In this document: in pieces, positions 12,560 through 24,885 of the stretch
Numbering within the stretch: the stretch's first letter is position 1
How the letters are laid out: each line of letters begins with the position of its first letter
Assembly (NCBI GenBank): GCA_019055375.1
Contig: JAHQIW010004329.1
Location: forward strand, 54,275-118,274
DNA length: 64,000 nucleotides
DNA from: Parelaphostrongylus tenuis
Taxonomy: Eukaryota > Nematoda > Chromadorea > Rhabditida > Metastrongylidae
Direction of reading: 5' to 3'
Program-made: the position numbers and the translations under genes
Notes under the pieces: generated by a model
What the model saw: only the letters and a program-made list of their open reading frames with translations
Database searches by the model: none
What the model was told of the DNA's origin: nothing

Positions 12560-12778
12560 TGTCGTATTATTCGATGCGATGGTCCACAGACGAATTTTCA
12601 TTCATGCTATGTGGGCGTTCGTTGAACTATCAAGTGGAGTCCAGTACAAGCAAATTCAGAATTCAGTCCATTCTATACACCGGAGAAAAGGCGAAGAAAG
12701 ACTGGCTAGTGTTTTTCAATGGTATAATGACTTACTTCAGTATAGTGGAGTCGTCCAACACGTTTTGCTGAACTTGAA
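12560..12778 (+). CDS. Isolated exon of an unidentified gene
   Basis: Open for 73 codons between TGTCTTTAG and a strong donor GTGAGT, entering in phase 1 and leaving in phase 2. It reads LFDAMVHRRIFIHAMWAF, then YKQIQNSVHSIHRRKGEERL and QWYNDLLQYSGVVQHVL. The mixed composition and good splice sites look like a genuine conserved exon. No neighbouring exon could be joined within about 1 kb on either side, so it may be a remnant of a gene broken by repeats or an exon flanked by very long introns. I do not recognise the family. Confidence 0.4.
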
Positions 12779-14147
12779 GTGAGTACCTCATGTTACAACC
12801 TCTGATGGTCTTCGCCCTCCACATCATCTGCGCTCGGTAGGAAGTCGACTAATCTTGATATCTATAAGAGAACGAATTATTGTGCTGAAATGAGGGATCG
12901 TAAAATTGAACATAAAGTCATTATCGTCTTCTCCAGCAATTTCAGAGTTATACTTTGAAGATCACTTATCCCGAGAGTGATAGAACAGCTTACCCTTGTC
13001 AACTACCCTCTAAATATCACTAGAGCAAGCACTCAAATTTTATCAGTGGTTTTTTTTTTGCACCTTTTCAAACACTTCATTAAAACAGATGTAACAAAAC
13101 CTTATGAATCTCTCGCAAGGAAGCGTCTATAATCTTTTGAACGGCTACATTCTTATCCATTATTTTGAAAATTTTTCATGAGACAAGAGGCAGCTATTCG
13201 TGCAAATCGCCAATTTACAAGATCATACGCTTTCATTTTTGTTTCTACTCACCGACTTCCATTGTGGATATGAATAACATCTGTAAAAGCGAGCACATTC
13301 ACTGGCATTAATTTCAGAGCACTCAAACTGTGAATGCCTGAAGATGAAATTTAGCAACTTTTTGTAGGCGGATTAGTGAACTTTTAGCTGATACTTCAGA
13401 GCGGCGCTGCTGTAAAATCGATTCCGGCTACTGTTCCAAACCTTATAATATTATTTATTTCACAGCAGAAATTTGGCCTGTAAAAAATGTATGTGGCAAC
13501 TTCTTAATTACTTTTCAAGTGAAGTAGTGAGCACAAATTCATCACATTGTGTCAATATAAAAGCTTTTTGGATACATAGAAAAGGCCCAAAAGTGAACCG
13601 AAACGAGAAGTGCCTCGTAATTACGTGTGACCTCGAATATACCTGTGGCTTATCTTCTCCCAAGTTAGGCACAGCCCACTGATGCACTGAGCCTAAGCGG
13701 GTAGTCTTAAATGAATAATTGATAGACACAAACATCAAAACGGTGAGTGTTTAAAAATGAAGTTTTTACTATGCGATCCAAAATTCATTTCTAACGTTTT
13801 CTGCTAGGGTTATGGAGAATTTGGCTTGGTGAATTGTAGGTCAATATGATCCTTCCTGGTTTTGAAGAAGGCGACCCGCTAGAAACGTTAGCCACCATGA
13901 ATATTGTATGTTCAAGCTGCATTACTAACTGTGTTGTTGCATGCTTCGCTAGTATTCGACAAATATGATCAATAACACCTCGGAACGGCCGAAATAGAAG
14001 AAAATACTCATTCAGATATAATTTACTGCTCTCCACTCTGATTGTTCAACACTCATATGGTTGGTAATTTGTTGATAGTGTACTGCCACAATGAACATCG
14101 ATTAGATAAAAAGTGTGTCTCATGAATATCACAGTTCACTTTCAATT
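12779..14147. other. No gene identified; possible repeat ORF at 13,508-13,738 minus
   Basis: The minus strand reads HQWAVPNLGEDKPQVYSRSH and RFTFGPFLCIQKAF, protein-like but unassigned and without neighbours. Elsewhere nothing. Confidence 0.35.
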
Positions 14148-16424
14148 TCAGTTGACAGTGACCGTTACCGTGTACAAATGCGAACCAAATGGACCCGATC
14201 TAACATTCGAAGCGCTCTGTCCACAACATTTTGCCACATCGACCTCGACCAATTAGCCATGATGATGTTCGTAGTCTACATAGAATTTTTCTTTATAGAA
14301 CGAAGTTGTGCAAATAAGAAAACTGTCCTAACCGTGAGAGTTCCTGAGAGGGACAAGTGTTTGCCGTCGATAGCCTTTGCAAGCATCGCACATTTCATAG
14401 CCCCTTGAGGCTTTCCTGGGCAAATTCCCGTCACTGTGCTACCGACGTGAATACAGCTGTCGATCCTATCCATTGCTAAAAACAATAAGTCTTTGAAACA
14501 CTTTTTCTTCTCTGCACTAAACAATTGCAAAAATCAAAACAATGTTGGACACTATTTTCTTTTAATTTTCAAATCTACAAAGCTTCACTATCAACACACT
14601 GAATACTATATCATTCTGAATATAAAGAATGTGTAACATTCGAAAAGATATTCTCAATTTGAAAGATTTGATGTTATGTTTCTATGATAGTACTCCTCAA
14701 ACTCTGAGATATTTTATAATAAGCTTATAGAAAAAATCTTTGCTTGCAAAAAAATGAGTACAGCTCTGCTTTTTGAATACCCCTTATAGTTCAGATTGGA
14801 ATTTCCTATATGAATGTCCACTACTGGAGACTTACGGTCACCCCCTGGTTCCCTAAAGAGCTGACATTGCAGTGGTTCGTAAGTGGTATTAACTCGAAGT
14901 TGACCCAGAATGTTGGAGATCACAAAATCAGGCAAGAGTGCTCTCCGACCTTCGATTTCGAGAACATCGACGACCTAAAAGGTGAATCTTCTTCACTATT
15001 TTAAGGAGTGGCTCGGAAGATGTGAAACTTTTCAGTTAGGTTAGCTTTAGAAACTGAAGATCTGTGAAGAAATTGCAGCTCATCTCATACGTCTTTCAGA
15101 AATCACGAAAAAGAATGGAATGCTCAAGTTGTAAACTCACTGTTTGCATTGCAAAACGTTGTACAAGTGCCTGAACAGCATCCTTGCTGTTTGCAACACC
15201 AGGGAATAGGGTAGAGACTACTTTGTTATCTGTGTAAACCGCGATAATAGGTAGGTTGCTGGGCCCGCTGGCAGTAAAGGTCCTAGTGCTCGCTGCAACG
15301 AAATTTCATAGTTTTTGTATTGAATGGTTGTAAATTAAACTATTAAGAACCTCGAAAACCGGCTCTTCTTGTTAATACCATTCAATTACACTTTCTTCTA
15401 TAATTTAGCTATTATCACGTGGTTGAAAAATAAATTTACTCGGCCGATATTTCGACGTCTTCGTTTCTTCAGAGCCAATAATTTGAGTCGATCGTCCACA
15501 ATTATTCGTTTCCGATGTCGTTCAAGTCGATTCTTTCTTGGTGTAGCACCGCCTGAATGGAAAACCTCACTCGGCAATGTTTATTGATATAGAATTGTTG
15601 TCATAAATGATGTTTCTCAATCGAGTGTTTTAGAAATCTCTTCTGAGATCATCGATCTATTCGGAGAGCCACTTCAGCCTTTTCAAAGTTTGGCATGTCA
15701 CTGGCTTATGTATATTACGGTAATCTTTCAGAATATATCGATGCTCTCAAGTGATATTTTTAAACAGCAGATTGAAGATGAATATCTATGAAAACGCATG
15801 CCATCGACCTTGAAAAGGCTCAGACAACATTTCACGTTGTCAAGTCCTGGCATGTTGTCATTTAAACCACTATCAATTTATAACTAACGCTGGCAACTTG
15901 TGCGGCAGTTATCTTGTATACGATAACATCGCTAAGTAAAGTTCTTTATTCGAGCGATGTTCCTTTGAAGAAAACTGGACGTGCACAGCAACGAAGGCGA
16001 AGACCACAACGATGGCGAACGACAGTGGACAATCGAATCTAATCATGGGCTCCAAGATGGCGAAGACTCCAAAACGTTAACCCATTATAGTTTATTCATA
16101 AACTCCTGGTGTTACCTAAATCGTATAAAGTCACTGCATAGAAAAACTTCTTGGTTTTATATTTCTATACAGAATTAAAAACTCTGCCTAACGTAGTGCA
16201 GACTTCGACAACAATTAAGCAGTAATGGAGTGCTAAGCATGCTCATTCTGATTAGAGCTCTTAACCTTCCAACAGTGGGAATATTTGTATAGCCATAATA
16301 ATTTCTATTCGTTACTTTGACCTCCAGGAAGCACTCCACATCCAAACACGGTTGAGATTGAGACTAGCAACAAAATCATTAATGGAGCGCTCGAAAGTCC
16401 TGCCATGTTTGTAGGAATAATCAT
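14148..16424 (-). CDS. Small secreted nematode protein, five exons, frameshifted last exon
   Basis: Exons in order of transcription: 16424-16316 (in-frame ATGs at 16424 and 16406), 15292-15141, 14974-14836, 14475-14333, 14275-14148. All junctions are GT..AG and phases agree (1, 0, 1, 0). Exon 1 encodes a signal peptide (MAGLSSAPLMILLLVSISTV) followed by CGVLPGG. Later motifs are TRTFTASG, LVQRFAMQT, ALLPDFVISNILGQL, TYEPLQCQ, TVTGICPG and IIMANWSRSMWQNVV. I recognise the pattern of a nematode-restricted secreted family of roughly 220 residues but cannot name it or give a function. In the last exon the frame runs into a stop at 14167-14165; shifting by one base near 14,196-14,200 reads SGPFGSHLYTVTVTVN and a stop at 14148, which looks like the true C-terminus. 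It is therefore either a recent pseudogene or an assembly error. Confidence 0.75.
15450..15472 (-). other. Hammerhead-core-like motif in intron of the secreted gene
   Basis: Minus strand CTGAAGA, a short stem ACG/CGT, then GAAA. The flank TATCGGCCGAG is typical of retroelement ends carrying similar motifs. Stems I and III not resolved. Confidence 0.25.
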
Positions 16425-16428
16425 CTTC

Positions 16429-16438
16429 CTAAAATAGA
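16429..16438 (-). promoter_or_regulatory. Probable spliced-leader acceptor of the secreted-protein gene
   Basis: On the minus strand CTATTTTAG lies four bases before the in-frame ATG at 16424. This is a typical nematode 3' splice site with no upstream exon in view, so it is read as a trans-splice acceptor. If used, translation would start at 16424 (MIIPTNMAGL) rather than at 16406. Confidence 0.5.
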
Positions 16439-17379
16439 ATAAGTATCATAGACTCAACTAAGACTACTATCTAGATCTCTTGTGTGAGATCTTCCACGAA
16501 ACAACAACAGATTCGGCACTCGGCACTATATGAGGGTGACGTCGCCTTGGCCGGTCTTTGATTTGTTCTGGTTTTTTCAAGTGCTTCAAAGGATCTTTAA
16601 CTCGCTTAATTCAGAACATAATCTTTGAAGGCGTATTTCGTGACACATTGTGCTAATGCGATGCTCAAAAGACCAGTGGTCGAGATTAAAAATCTCTGTC
16701 AAATCTTTAATGAAAATGGATTGCATGGGAGCAAGAAGTTGAGGAAAAATTCCAATGAATGTTCTAATTTCTCTAGTTGTTCGGCTTATATTCGGCTCCC
16801 GCCTTATTTCTGATTCTGTAACAATCGACAAAGCGCCTGAATCACAACTGTAATTCTGAGAAAAGTCTTCCAAAGATGATATCGATTGATAGAAACGAAG
16901 CGCAGTTCTCATTGCTAAATTTTTCGATGACAGATCTCTACAAAACTGAGTTCGTGAAACTTTGATGTTCTTCTTAGCCTTTTACATTTAGCACGCTCAT
17001 GAATTATCGTTCCAACGGAGTGGAAACTGATAGCCAAATTGAATCGATCTATAGAATTTCATTAGTATGGGGAGAATTAGGCGTGTAATATGTTAGCAAA
17101 AATCCACCAATATGAGGACGTTAACGGAAAATCGTATCAGTATTGGGTCCTCGAATAAACAGCTGCATGAAGACATCAAATGTTGCCGTGAGATGGAAAA
17201 ATATTTCCCATCGATGAAATCGCCAATGTATTGAAACAGGAAAGCACAATGGGCGATGTTTAAGAATGTGTTGATGTGATGATAAGCAGACGCTATCCTG
17301 TTCATCTTTCCAAACGTTTCAAGGTGGATGTTTACAGAACGCCGTCTTTCCGCAATTTCCGCATGATGTGCAGGCACAA

Positions 17380-17760
17380 CAAAATTTCATTATGCCTGAT
17401 AATTATTTTTTGAGCCACGCATGTCAGTGGTCTGTCAATGAGGGCCGACTTATAGAGCCCGATACAAGTGTTTCGATCTTGCGATCTCGTCCGTCGGGCA
17501 CGTACCCTTTCTCGTCTTTTGCTAATCTCTGCGGGTGCTCCAGTCCCCACACTAAGAGTTAGTGACGACGAATGTTTTACACTCTATGTCCAGTGAAATT
17601 CTCGGGAACACCGAGTGTTGTGCACTCGATTGCTCTTGGCTAGTATATTCAATATATAATGTCTCCCATTTCGAGAGTCTTCTTAAGAGCTGTGGTCTGA
17701 TATGCGTGGCTCAAAAAAATGATTATCAGGCATGCTGAAATTTGAGCTGTGGTCTTAAGA
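17380..17760. repeat. Diverged family P-like fold-back
   Basis: Left end TGCCTGATAATTATTTTTTG with AGCCACGCATGTCAG is inverted at about 17,700-17,755. The interior keeps AGAGCCCGATACAAGTGTTTCG-like sequence as in family P. Open frames here are products of the repeat. Confidence 0.6.
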
Positions 17761-18169
17761 AAAAACTCGAAACGAAGAACAAAATTTGTTATTGCACATT
17801 TCACATAGCGGAATCTCATTTCTTTGTGTAGTGATTACAACCGCTTTGGTGGCTTCTCCATTTCTGTAATGTTTCTGAAAAATCGTTCTGGAAAGTTCGG
17901 AATTTCTTCACTACACTAAGTTATCAATTTGACTCAATCAGTTCTCGAGGTTTGGAGACCTGAAGACGTCTATCCACAATAACGTTTCAAGGCAGATATT
18001 GCTGTGTTATAGAGAAAAAAGCAACAAAATTTGATGAAACTCCGACATTTTCCCAATTGGACAATGTTACTCGCTCTCGTGTTCGCTGAATTGTTGCGGA
18101 GCGTACGTTGGCCAAGATTTCGAATTTTTAAGAGCACTTTAATGACCCTACATCTCCAACAAATTATCA

Positions 18170-18560
18170 TGTTCGAAAGAAAGTTCTGGAGTAGTTGCAG
18201 AAACTGGAAATTTATGCATGAATTCCAAACAAAAGCAATAATAACTATCCTCCAAAATAAAGGCCATCGCTTTCTACGACTTTCTGCCATCGGTCCGCCA
18301 AGTTTCAAAGTTGGTCGGTGAACAATTCTTTCGACATCGAGTCAAAGAAGTCTTCACATGTATCTTCAGCTCCATCGAAGGACTCCAACTTTATTGAACG
18401 TCCTGAGCGAGGCTTATCTTTAAGGTCACAATCACCGGAAATAGGGTGTTGAAACGATCGTTCAATAGCAAATTTGCTTGTTGTGTCTTCCCTTTCAGCT
18501 TCGTTGATTTCATCGACTGTGGCTCGCTGTGAAAGACCATTCTCCATTGATGACACAATT
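18170..18560 (-). mobile_element. Mariner-like remnant with central deletion
   Basis: The minus strand reads a mariner N-terminal domain (QRATVDEINEAEREDTTSKF, then GDCDLKDKPRSGRS) and then jumps to a C-terminal FFDS..KELFTDQL and TWRTDGRKSSK. The whole catalytic region is missing. The left end resembles the end of the element at 61,689 (AAGTTCT..GAAA..TATGCATGAATTC). The right end was not defined. Confidence 0.75.
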
Positions 18561-18599
18561 AATCACGAACTGCGATTATGTCGTTAGACAGGGCGAAGG

Positions 18600-20069
18600 C
18601 TTGTTACAAAGTGAGAATAAAGACGAACAATATCTAGGCCCCATAATGGGAAAATCCCACATGAGAAAGTGTAATATTTCCATGATATGCATGGGATTAT
18701 CCCATGCTTATTGAAGTGCCACTTCACAAGCATAGTGCGAAATGCTTTGAAAAATCTTTTCTCTGTGGAAGTCTCATTCCAATAGTAAACGACATAGTGC
18801 TCGAAGCAGAAAATTCTACTTATTTCCAATGTGCTGGCGATAAGTCTCCGATTTGGAATGTAGTGAATTTTGTTTCATTATTTCGCAAATGATAAATTGA
18901 AAGCACCGTCGACGCTGTATTATCATAAACCCTGTTTATGAGTTTAATAAGTCTTGATTAAAGCTGAATAAGCTATTGCGTTTACAGCCTCTTCATGTTT
19001 GGAGAGTCCGCGTCGTTTTGGTTGAATTGCCTAACAAAATTTCGCTACAGTATTCTCCCTGCACTTTCAAGACGATTTTGTTATAAATCCGCGAACTTGA
19101 AGACGTTTTTTGTATGGAATGCCATCAACCGCATAATCTCTTGCCTTGCTGATTGTTGAGTGACCAGAGCGAAGCTATCCCTATTCCCCTAATACGTCAA
19201 ACAGCCTCACTAAGTCCTCCTCTGAAGGGATAGCTTGTCAGGTGGAGTTCTTATTGTGTGTCCGACGTCAAAGGATTCTCCCGGCTTACGTCCATCGTCA
19301 TCCGCTGTCATCAGAACGTATTATGTGTCCAACCTGAGGTTCGCTGACATTTCGGGACGCAGAACGACGCACTTAGTTTCCGATCGTTGCCACAGGTCAC
19401 ATTTTCGGATCCCTTCTCCTATTTGAGAGGAACGGAACACTCTTTGCATCGACTTTTCGCTTCCACGTTTCATAACTCTAAATGATCTACATCCTGCGTA
19501 CGTAGCGACTAGTTTTTTGAAATATTTGTAGAGGCAACGGTAATCTCTGGTCGAAAGTTGGGTGTGGAGATGGATGTTCCTTGTACTTTTTCTACATCGT
19601 TAATGTTCTCAAACGCTCTCCAAGTGGCTCGCTTACTCTTGCTCAGCTCTAGATCTTGGTTGTTCATCATACTGACTTTGCGAGCGAACACTCGTATTAA
19701 ACCTTTTGGCGATATTGATTTTGTTTAAGGTGAGCAGGCATCAAAAAACAATGCTTTTTTTATAAACATCGTTCTTGTGAAACATGATCGGAAACCTATC
19801 CTTTCAGAAATGTTCTCGAAATCGATCAACGTTGGTTCAGCCTGGCTGACATAAGGTCAGTGGAAAAGTAACTCGGTTCTAGACAACAAATTTTACATTA
19901 ATATAACTGGAAGTAGACAAATCTTTATCAGTGAAAATAGGAGCCATTACAACCAACACATATTAGCCAATGAGAAGTGAGTTTATTGATTTTTGTTGCA
20001 TTTAAATTGATGCTTTGAGATACGACGGACTCTTGGAAAGGCTTTCTACGTAATGTATGTTTGATGAGC
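18600..20069. other. No gene identified
   Basis: Moderately GC-richer stretch at 19,200-19,450 without a convincing frame; otherwise AT-rich with short spurious ORFs. Confidence 0.4.
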
Positions 20070-20185
20070 GTTTTCTGTGCAATAAGATGTCGAGACGCTT
20101 GAAGAAGTAGTAGTTGGAGGGCTACGAAGTTACTTCATCGTCTGTAGTCGCCGGACCTCGCCTCCACCGACCACCAGTTCTTCAA
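20070..20185. repeat. Fold-back MITE family V
   Basis: GTCGAGACGCTTGAAGAAGT is inverted in ACCAGTTCTTCAAAACGC. A related hairpin is at 29,510-29,660. Confidence 0.6.
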
Positions 20186-20755
20186 AACGCTTTTACAACA
20201 TGGTGTTTGCAAACACAAGCAAAAACATGCATGCAACACGGAAAAAATAATTTCGAACGTTTATCAAATCCCTAGGCATCGATTCTAATGCTACGAATGT
20301 GCAAACTTCTGTTGGTGGATATGTTGATTGTAATGGTCTTTATTCTGTCTAAGCCATTTGGAATGACGTGTATCCCTGCTGTCCCGCTATTGTTGACAGC
20401 AACTTTTCCTCGACGTTTTACTAATCAATCGAAATTTGGAACCTGGCTGCTTACGTTTTTGAAAAAACCCTAATTGTATTGTAGCAAATTATGTCTCGCA
20501 CTCGATTTGATTTGTTTGCTCAAATTGGATTAGCAGACGGCTTTTCGCTTGACTTTTGGCAAATTTTTCAGAGCGGTATAAGAGCGAAAGGATCATTACG
20601 TTTTGAATTCAAAGTGGTTTCCAGATCACTCGGACATCGCATTAGGATTATAGGCCCTTATAGGTAAAGTTTGTATGCTAGAGACACTCAATAACTACGG
20701 AGAGATAGAATATTACATTAGGGAACTTTTATACAGGTACTTTCAGTAAGTAAGG

Positions 20756-21022
20756 TGAGCCGAACACGTGATGTGCTTTAATGACAACCGATGAAAGAGA
20801 GCCGTTACCGACTGGATTCCTCGGGATACCAAGCGCTCTGCAGGAAGGCGAGCGACCCGTTGGTCCGATTTCTTCACGAAAGATATAGAAGAAAAATATG
20901 ATGCTCAGCGAATTCCTAGAGCGAAGGAGACCTACTGGACTACTCTTGCACGCGATAGGAAAACATGGAAGTGTTGCTGGCGCTCACTCGAGTCACTCGA
21001 CGATCAACGATATGGCAGATGA
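20756..21022 (+). mobile_element. RTE-type LINE ORF tail, one stop
   Basis: Reads EHVMCFNDNR-stop-KRAVTDWIPRDTKRS, RRATRWSDFFTKDIEEKYD, RIPRAKETYWTTLARDR and SLESLDDQRYGR, then a stop. It is a clear C-terminus of a nematode RTE-like reverse transcriptase, much better preserved than the copy at 5930. A 5'-truncated insertion is likely. Confidence 0.78.
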
Positions 21023-22673
21023 TATTTTTGATAAAAAGAACGATCACTTGTACAAAAACGATATTTTTCTTTCTTGAGAAAAACATAGTCTTGCAAAAAG
21101 GAACCCATTTCCAACTGCTGCCGAGGAATTTTTTCCTAGTTTACCTAGGTTTTTATGATCATTTGATAGCTTGAAAAATGTTGATTTCTATAGGGAGTTT
21201 GTTTCATGAAAAGATGTTGACTATCGGAAAGATCAAAGCGTTTTACTATCGGTGGCATCAGTCCCATATTCAGAGTTTCCAGAGCACTTAACTGGCAGTT
21301 ATACAGTGAGATCTCTGAAAAAACTTTATTGCTACGGAAAAGAAGACACTATTTGAGGAGCTTCTACAAACTTATTACTAGTAGAAAGGACTCCCAGTCA
21401 TGCTAAACAACTTGCAAATCGACACGTGGGCTACGTATCTGAATGTTATGCATTCCAGTTCATTTTTCACACTTCTTTAGACGATACTATAATAGAACTA
21501 GAGTGCTCAAGAGATACATATCCTAAAATGTCTGGTTTCTAGAAGAAAGTTGTGCGGAAGTCAGTATTTATCGGAGTAAACGTTGAAAGATTTACCAAAA
21601 GTAGGCCTTCTCATTGAGAAGTACCAACAAAGAGAAAACTGCGCCCAGCTTCTGGAGTTTTTAACAAGTTTTTAAACTTCATAGAGGTTCTCTTGACAAC
21701 TGTATGGTAAAAATTAGATGATGGAGCACTTAATTATCATAAAAAACAGGACAGTGGAAAGAAAGTTCCAATAGGTATTCTTAGTAAACAGAACGCCCAT
21801 ACGTCCTAGCAATCCGTATTTTCTAGCAAAACGGAGAAAACCTTCGAAAATAAACAAATTTTCAACTCTTTTTCCGCTTTTTGACACGGATCCCGATGTT
21901 GAATTCTTTGTATATAACTCATCACTGTTATATACGCAGACAAGATAGCACAAAATTCTTAATCGGAGAATTCTCACAAACACTTTGGAAGAAAGTGAAG
22001 CATTCTACACTAAATACTTTGTCGTTCAGAACTGAAGTGAGACTCCCACAGCAAAAGGATGATTTTCTAAAACATTTTCATAATTGCTAGAGGCACGGTT
22101 GTCAGGAAAGGACTCTTCGATATTCAAAATGTAATCAAATGCATTAAACAGGCAATTTTTAAGGTGGAGAACGGACGCTACTGTTATTTACTGGCGAAAA
22201 CGTCGGAGCTGCATCGAATGCAACAGTTTCCTTTTGTAAGACAGAAATATTCGCTCTAAATTGTTGTTCTGAGCAGAAATTTTCTAGTCAATTCTGAATC
22301 TAGGGTACTTATTGAGTATGATTAATCACTTGTCAAGCAAAAAACCTTCGATCCAGACTTTTAAATGACCTTCCAGAATTTCTTGCAGAAATGAGATAAG
22401 TCACGGGAAATTTTCTAACCGTTATACAAGATACTTCATTACAGAGAATGTACAAAAACAAATCTCGATTGGCTTACATATACAGAAATTGGGGAAATTC
22501 ACGATTTTATGTCGCACATCAAAATAAGGGACGAAAGCCAAATTTGCCACCTCGCCACTTGAAAAATTTGCATTGTCCACTGGAACTTCTGTTTAAGTGA
22601 CTTTCATCACACAGTTCCTGTCAACAGATGTATTCAGAAGGAGTTTTTTATTTCAGCAATTATCTCTTCCACA
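21023..22673. other. No gene seen; a 160-base-family unit at about 21,156
   Basis: TATGATCATTTGATAGCTTG at 21,155 marks a family S fragment. No other structure noted. Confidence 0.4.
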
Positions 22674-23152
22674 TTATACCTTTACTTTGAGTGCTTAATT
22701 GAGAGCACGCTCAAATTTCATTAGATCCCTTTCATTATTATTTGAGCCAACTTGTCATGTGGTCTGGTAAGGGCTCTCGTACAGCCCGATACACGTGTTC
22801 CGTCCTTACAGACTTGTTAGTCGGGCAGAACCCGTCGACTTTCAATATTTTTATAGTCAGTTCTCTCGGGAACTCCGCTCCCTCACAGAGAGTCATCGAA
22901 GACGAACTCTCTCTTACAGAGAGCTATCGAAGACGAAGAGAAGGTGAAAATTTCTCTTGATATAGAATGTAAAGCGTTCGTCTTCGATGACTCTCTGTAA
23001 GGGAGCAGAGCTCCCGAGAGAACTGACTATAAAAATATCGAAAGACGACGGGTTCTGCCCGACTGACGAGTCTGTAAGGACGAAACACTTGTATAGGCTG
23101 TACAAGAGCCCTTACCAGATCCACATGGCAAGTTGGCTCAAATAATAAAAAT
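22674..23152. repeat. MITE family P, fold-back of two copies
   Basis: A plus-oriented copy from 22728 faces a minus-oriented copy ending at 23152; both start with the TATTTGAGCCAACTTG motif. Together they form a hairpin of roughly 200-base arms. Confidence 0.8.
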
Positions 23153-24109
23153 ATCTCTTCCACACTTCAAAATATCAGAGTCTGTCATGTAACGTGTTTC
23201 GAGAGATTTTCTTCGAATTAAACGAGCTGATATCCTCTCAATCACTTGGAAAAGTTGAAGTGCTGCCTAGGCTCCGTCACCCATGGTATAAGTGCTCTAT
23301 CCGTTGTTACTTTGTGAATGATCTGACGCAGAAAATATATGAATTGTTTTTTGGCTGAGTCTACAAGATCTTCTTAGATTCAAAGAGGTAAAATGAATAG
23401 TCAACAAGCAAAGCGAGAAATTAGCCGATCCCTTTATAGTTTATCTGTGAAATTTCGAGAACGCAACGCACCGGAAATCGCAGCCGTAAAGAATGAAATG
23501 TAGTCACACAACGAAAAATCCATGTCACCACAATGCTGCTTGACTCACAAAGTTTCCACTGGTTGATTGATTTATAACACGAGCGTACGCTGTGAAATAT
23601 AACTGGAAGAATATTGATACCTGAGCAAGTTTTAGTGATGTATGAATAATGGGCTTAAATCGCGACTATACCCATCTGGTGCAGTGCGCGTAGCACTACA
23701 CCACCGCAACCTTTCCTTTCTCTCATCCTTGTTTCAAGGTAACGGTGACTGCTGATAACAACAAAAAAGAAAACAGTCCTCGATGCTATTAAGGCGCGGC
23801 TGAGAGGAAGGTAAATTGAGATCTTTCATAATGTAATGCGAAGACGGGCTTCCTCAGAAATGTACAGTGACTGATCGATTCATTGCACATACATCAGCCT
23901 TCAACTTTTCTCGTATCTCCGTTTTCTCGTGGTCATATATCGAATCTTGGCAAATTATAGCACGTCCATTTCGAAGAACCAAAGGTGAAGAAGTTTTTTG
24001 GAGCAACGAAATTATCCATAAATGAGGACCAATCAAATTTGTTCTGCGCTTCAAAAAGTCCGCAGGAATGAGACAAATTGTTTTGATTTCGGTTCTTTCT
24101 GATTAGGAG

Positions 24110-24245
24110 GGAACAAGTAAAAAACCGATCACATTCGCTGGAGAGGAATTTTCACAGGAGTGTTAGTATCCATTTGAAAGCTGAGCCTTGAGGCTACAGC
24201 CCCACTTCGTCCAGCTTTTCAAAATACCTTTTTATGAACACTGTA
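24110..24245 (-). repeat. Repeat family T copy
   Basis: The minus strand carries AGCTTTCAAATGG and CTCCAGCGAATGTGATCGG, shared with 24,740, 39,110 and 56,620-56,900. Confidence 0.65.
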
Positions 24246-24734
24246 ACATTTGGAATGAAATAAAGTTCCATAAAACCACGTGTCTTTTCTCTTGTCACAA
24301 CTATATTTCGCTAGACAAAACTCCTTCCCTAGAGTGCTAGTATTCAGACTATAGCACGAGCTTCAAAGAACTCAGAAATTTGTTTGCTTTACAAAAAGCT
24401 CTTTTGATCTTTTGATCTCCCTTGGACTTTTGAAATGTGCTTCAAACCTCTGATTAATCATCTAATCATCTGACAGCGTAATGTTTTCTGATTCTTGCCA
24501 TGTGCTTACTTTCTGTAAATACGGCTCAGCAGGGAAAAACAAAATCAAGTTTCACATTTTCGATAAGTTCTTTATTGGCTATTCGACAAGACGACGATCG
24601 TGGCAGAGGCGTGGCAGGAGCTGGGCGAGGCGCGACGATTGTTATATTGCTATTCAATTGAGAATTTTTCCTCCGCTTTGGAAGAAACTCCGAATAAAAC
24701 GATTTTTGTTTAAATTCTGCAGACAGCATCATAT

Positions 24735-24885
24735 CGAGGTGATTTGAAAAACCGGCGACGTGGAGCTGTAACCTCAAGTCTCAGTTTTCGAATAGTTACT
24801 AACACTCCTGTGAAAAGCTCCTCTACAGCGAATGAGATTGGTTTTTCATTGTTCCTCCTGATCAGAAAGAAGCTAGATTTGTATG
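24735..24885 (+). repeat. Repeat family T copy
   Basis: Shares AAAACCGGCGACGTGGAGCT and CTACAGCGAATGAGATTGG with the other family T copies. It faces the copy at 24,110, with about 490 bases between. Confidence 0.65.
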
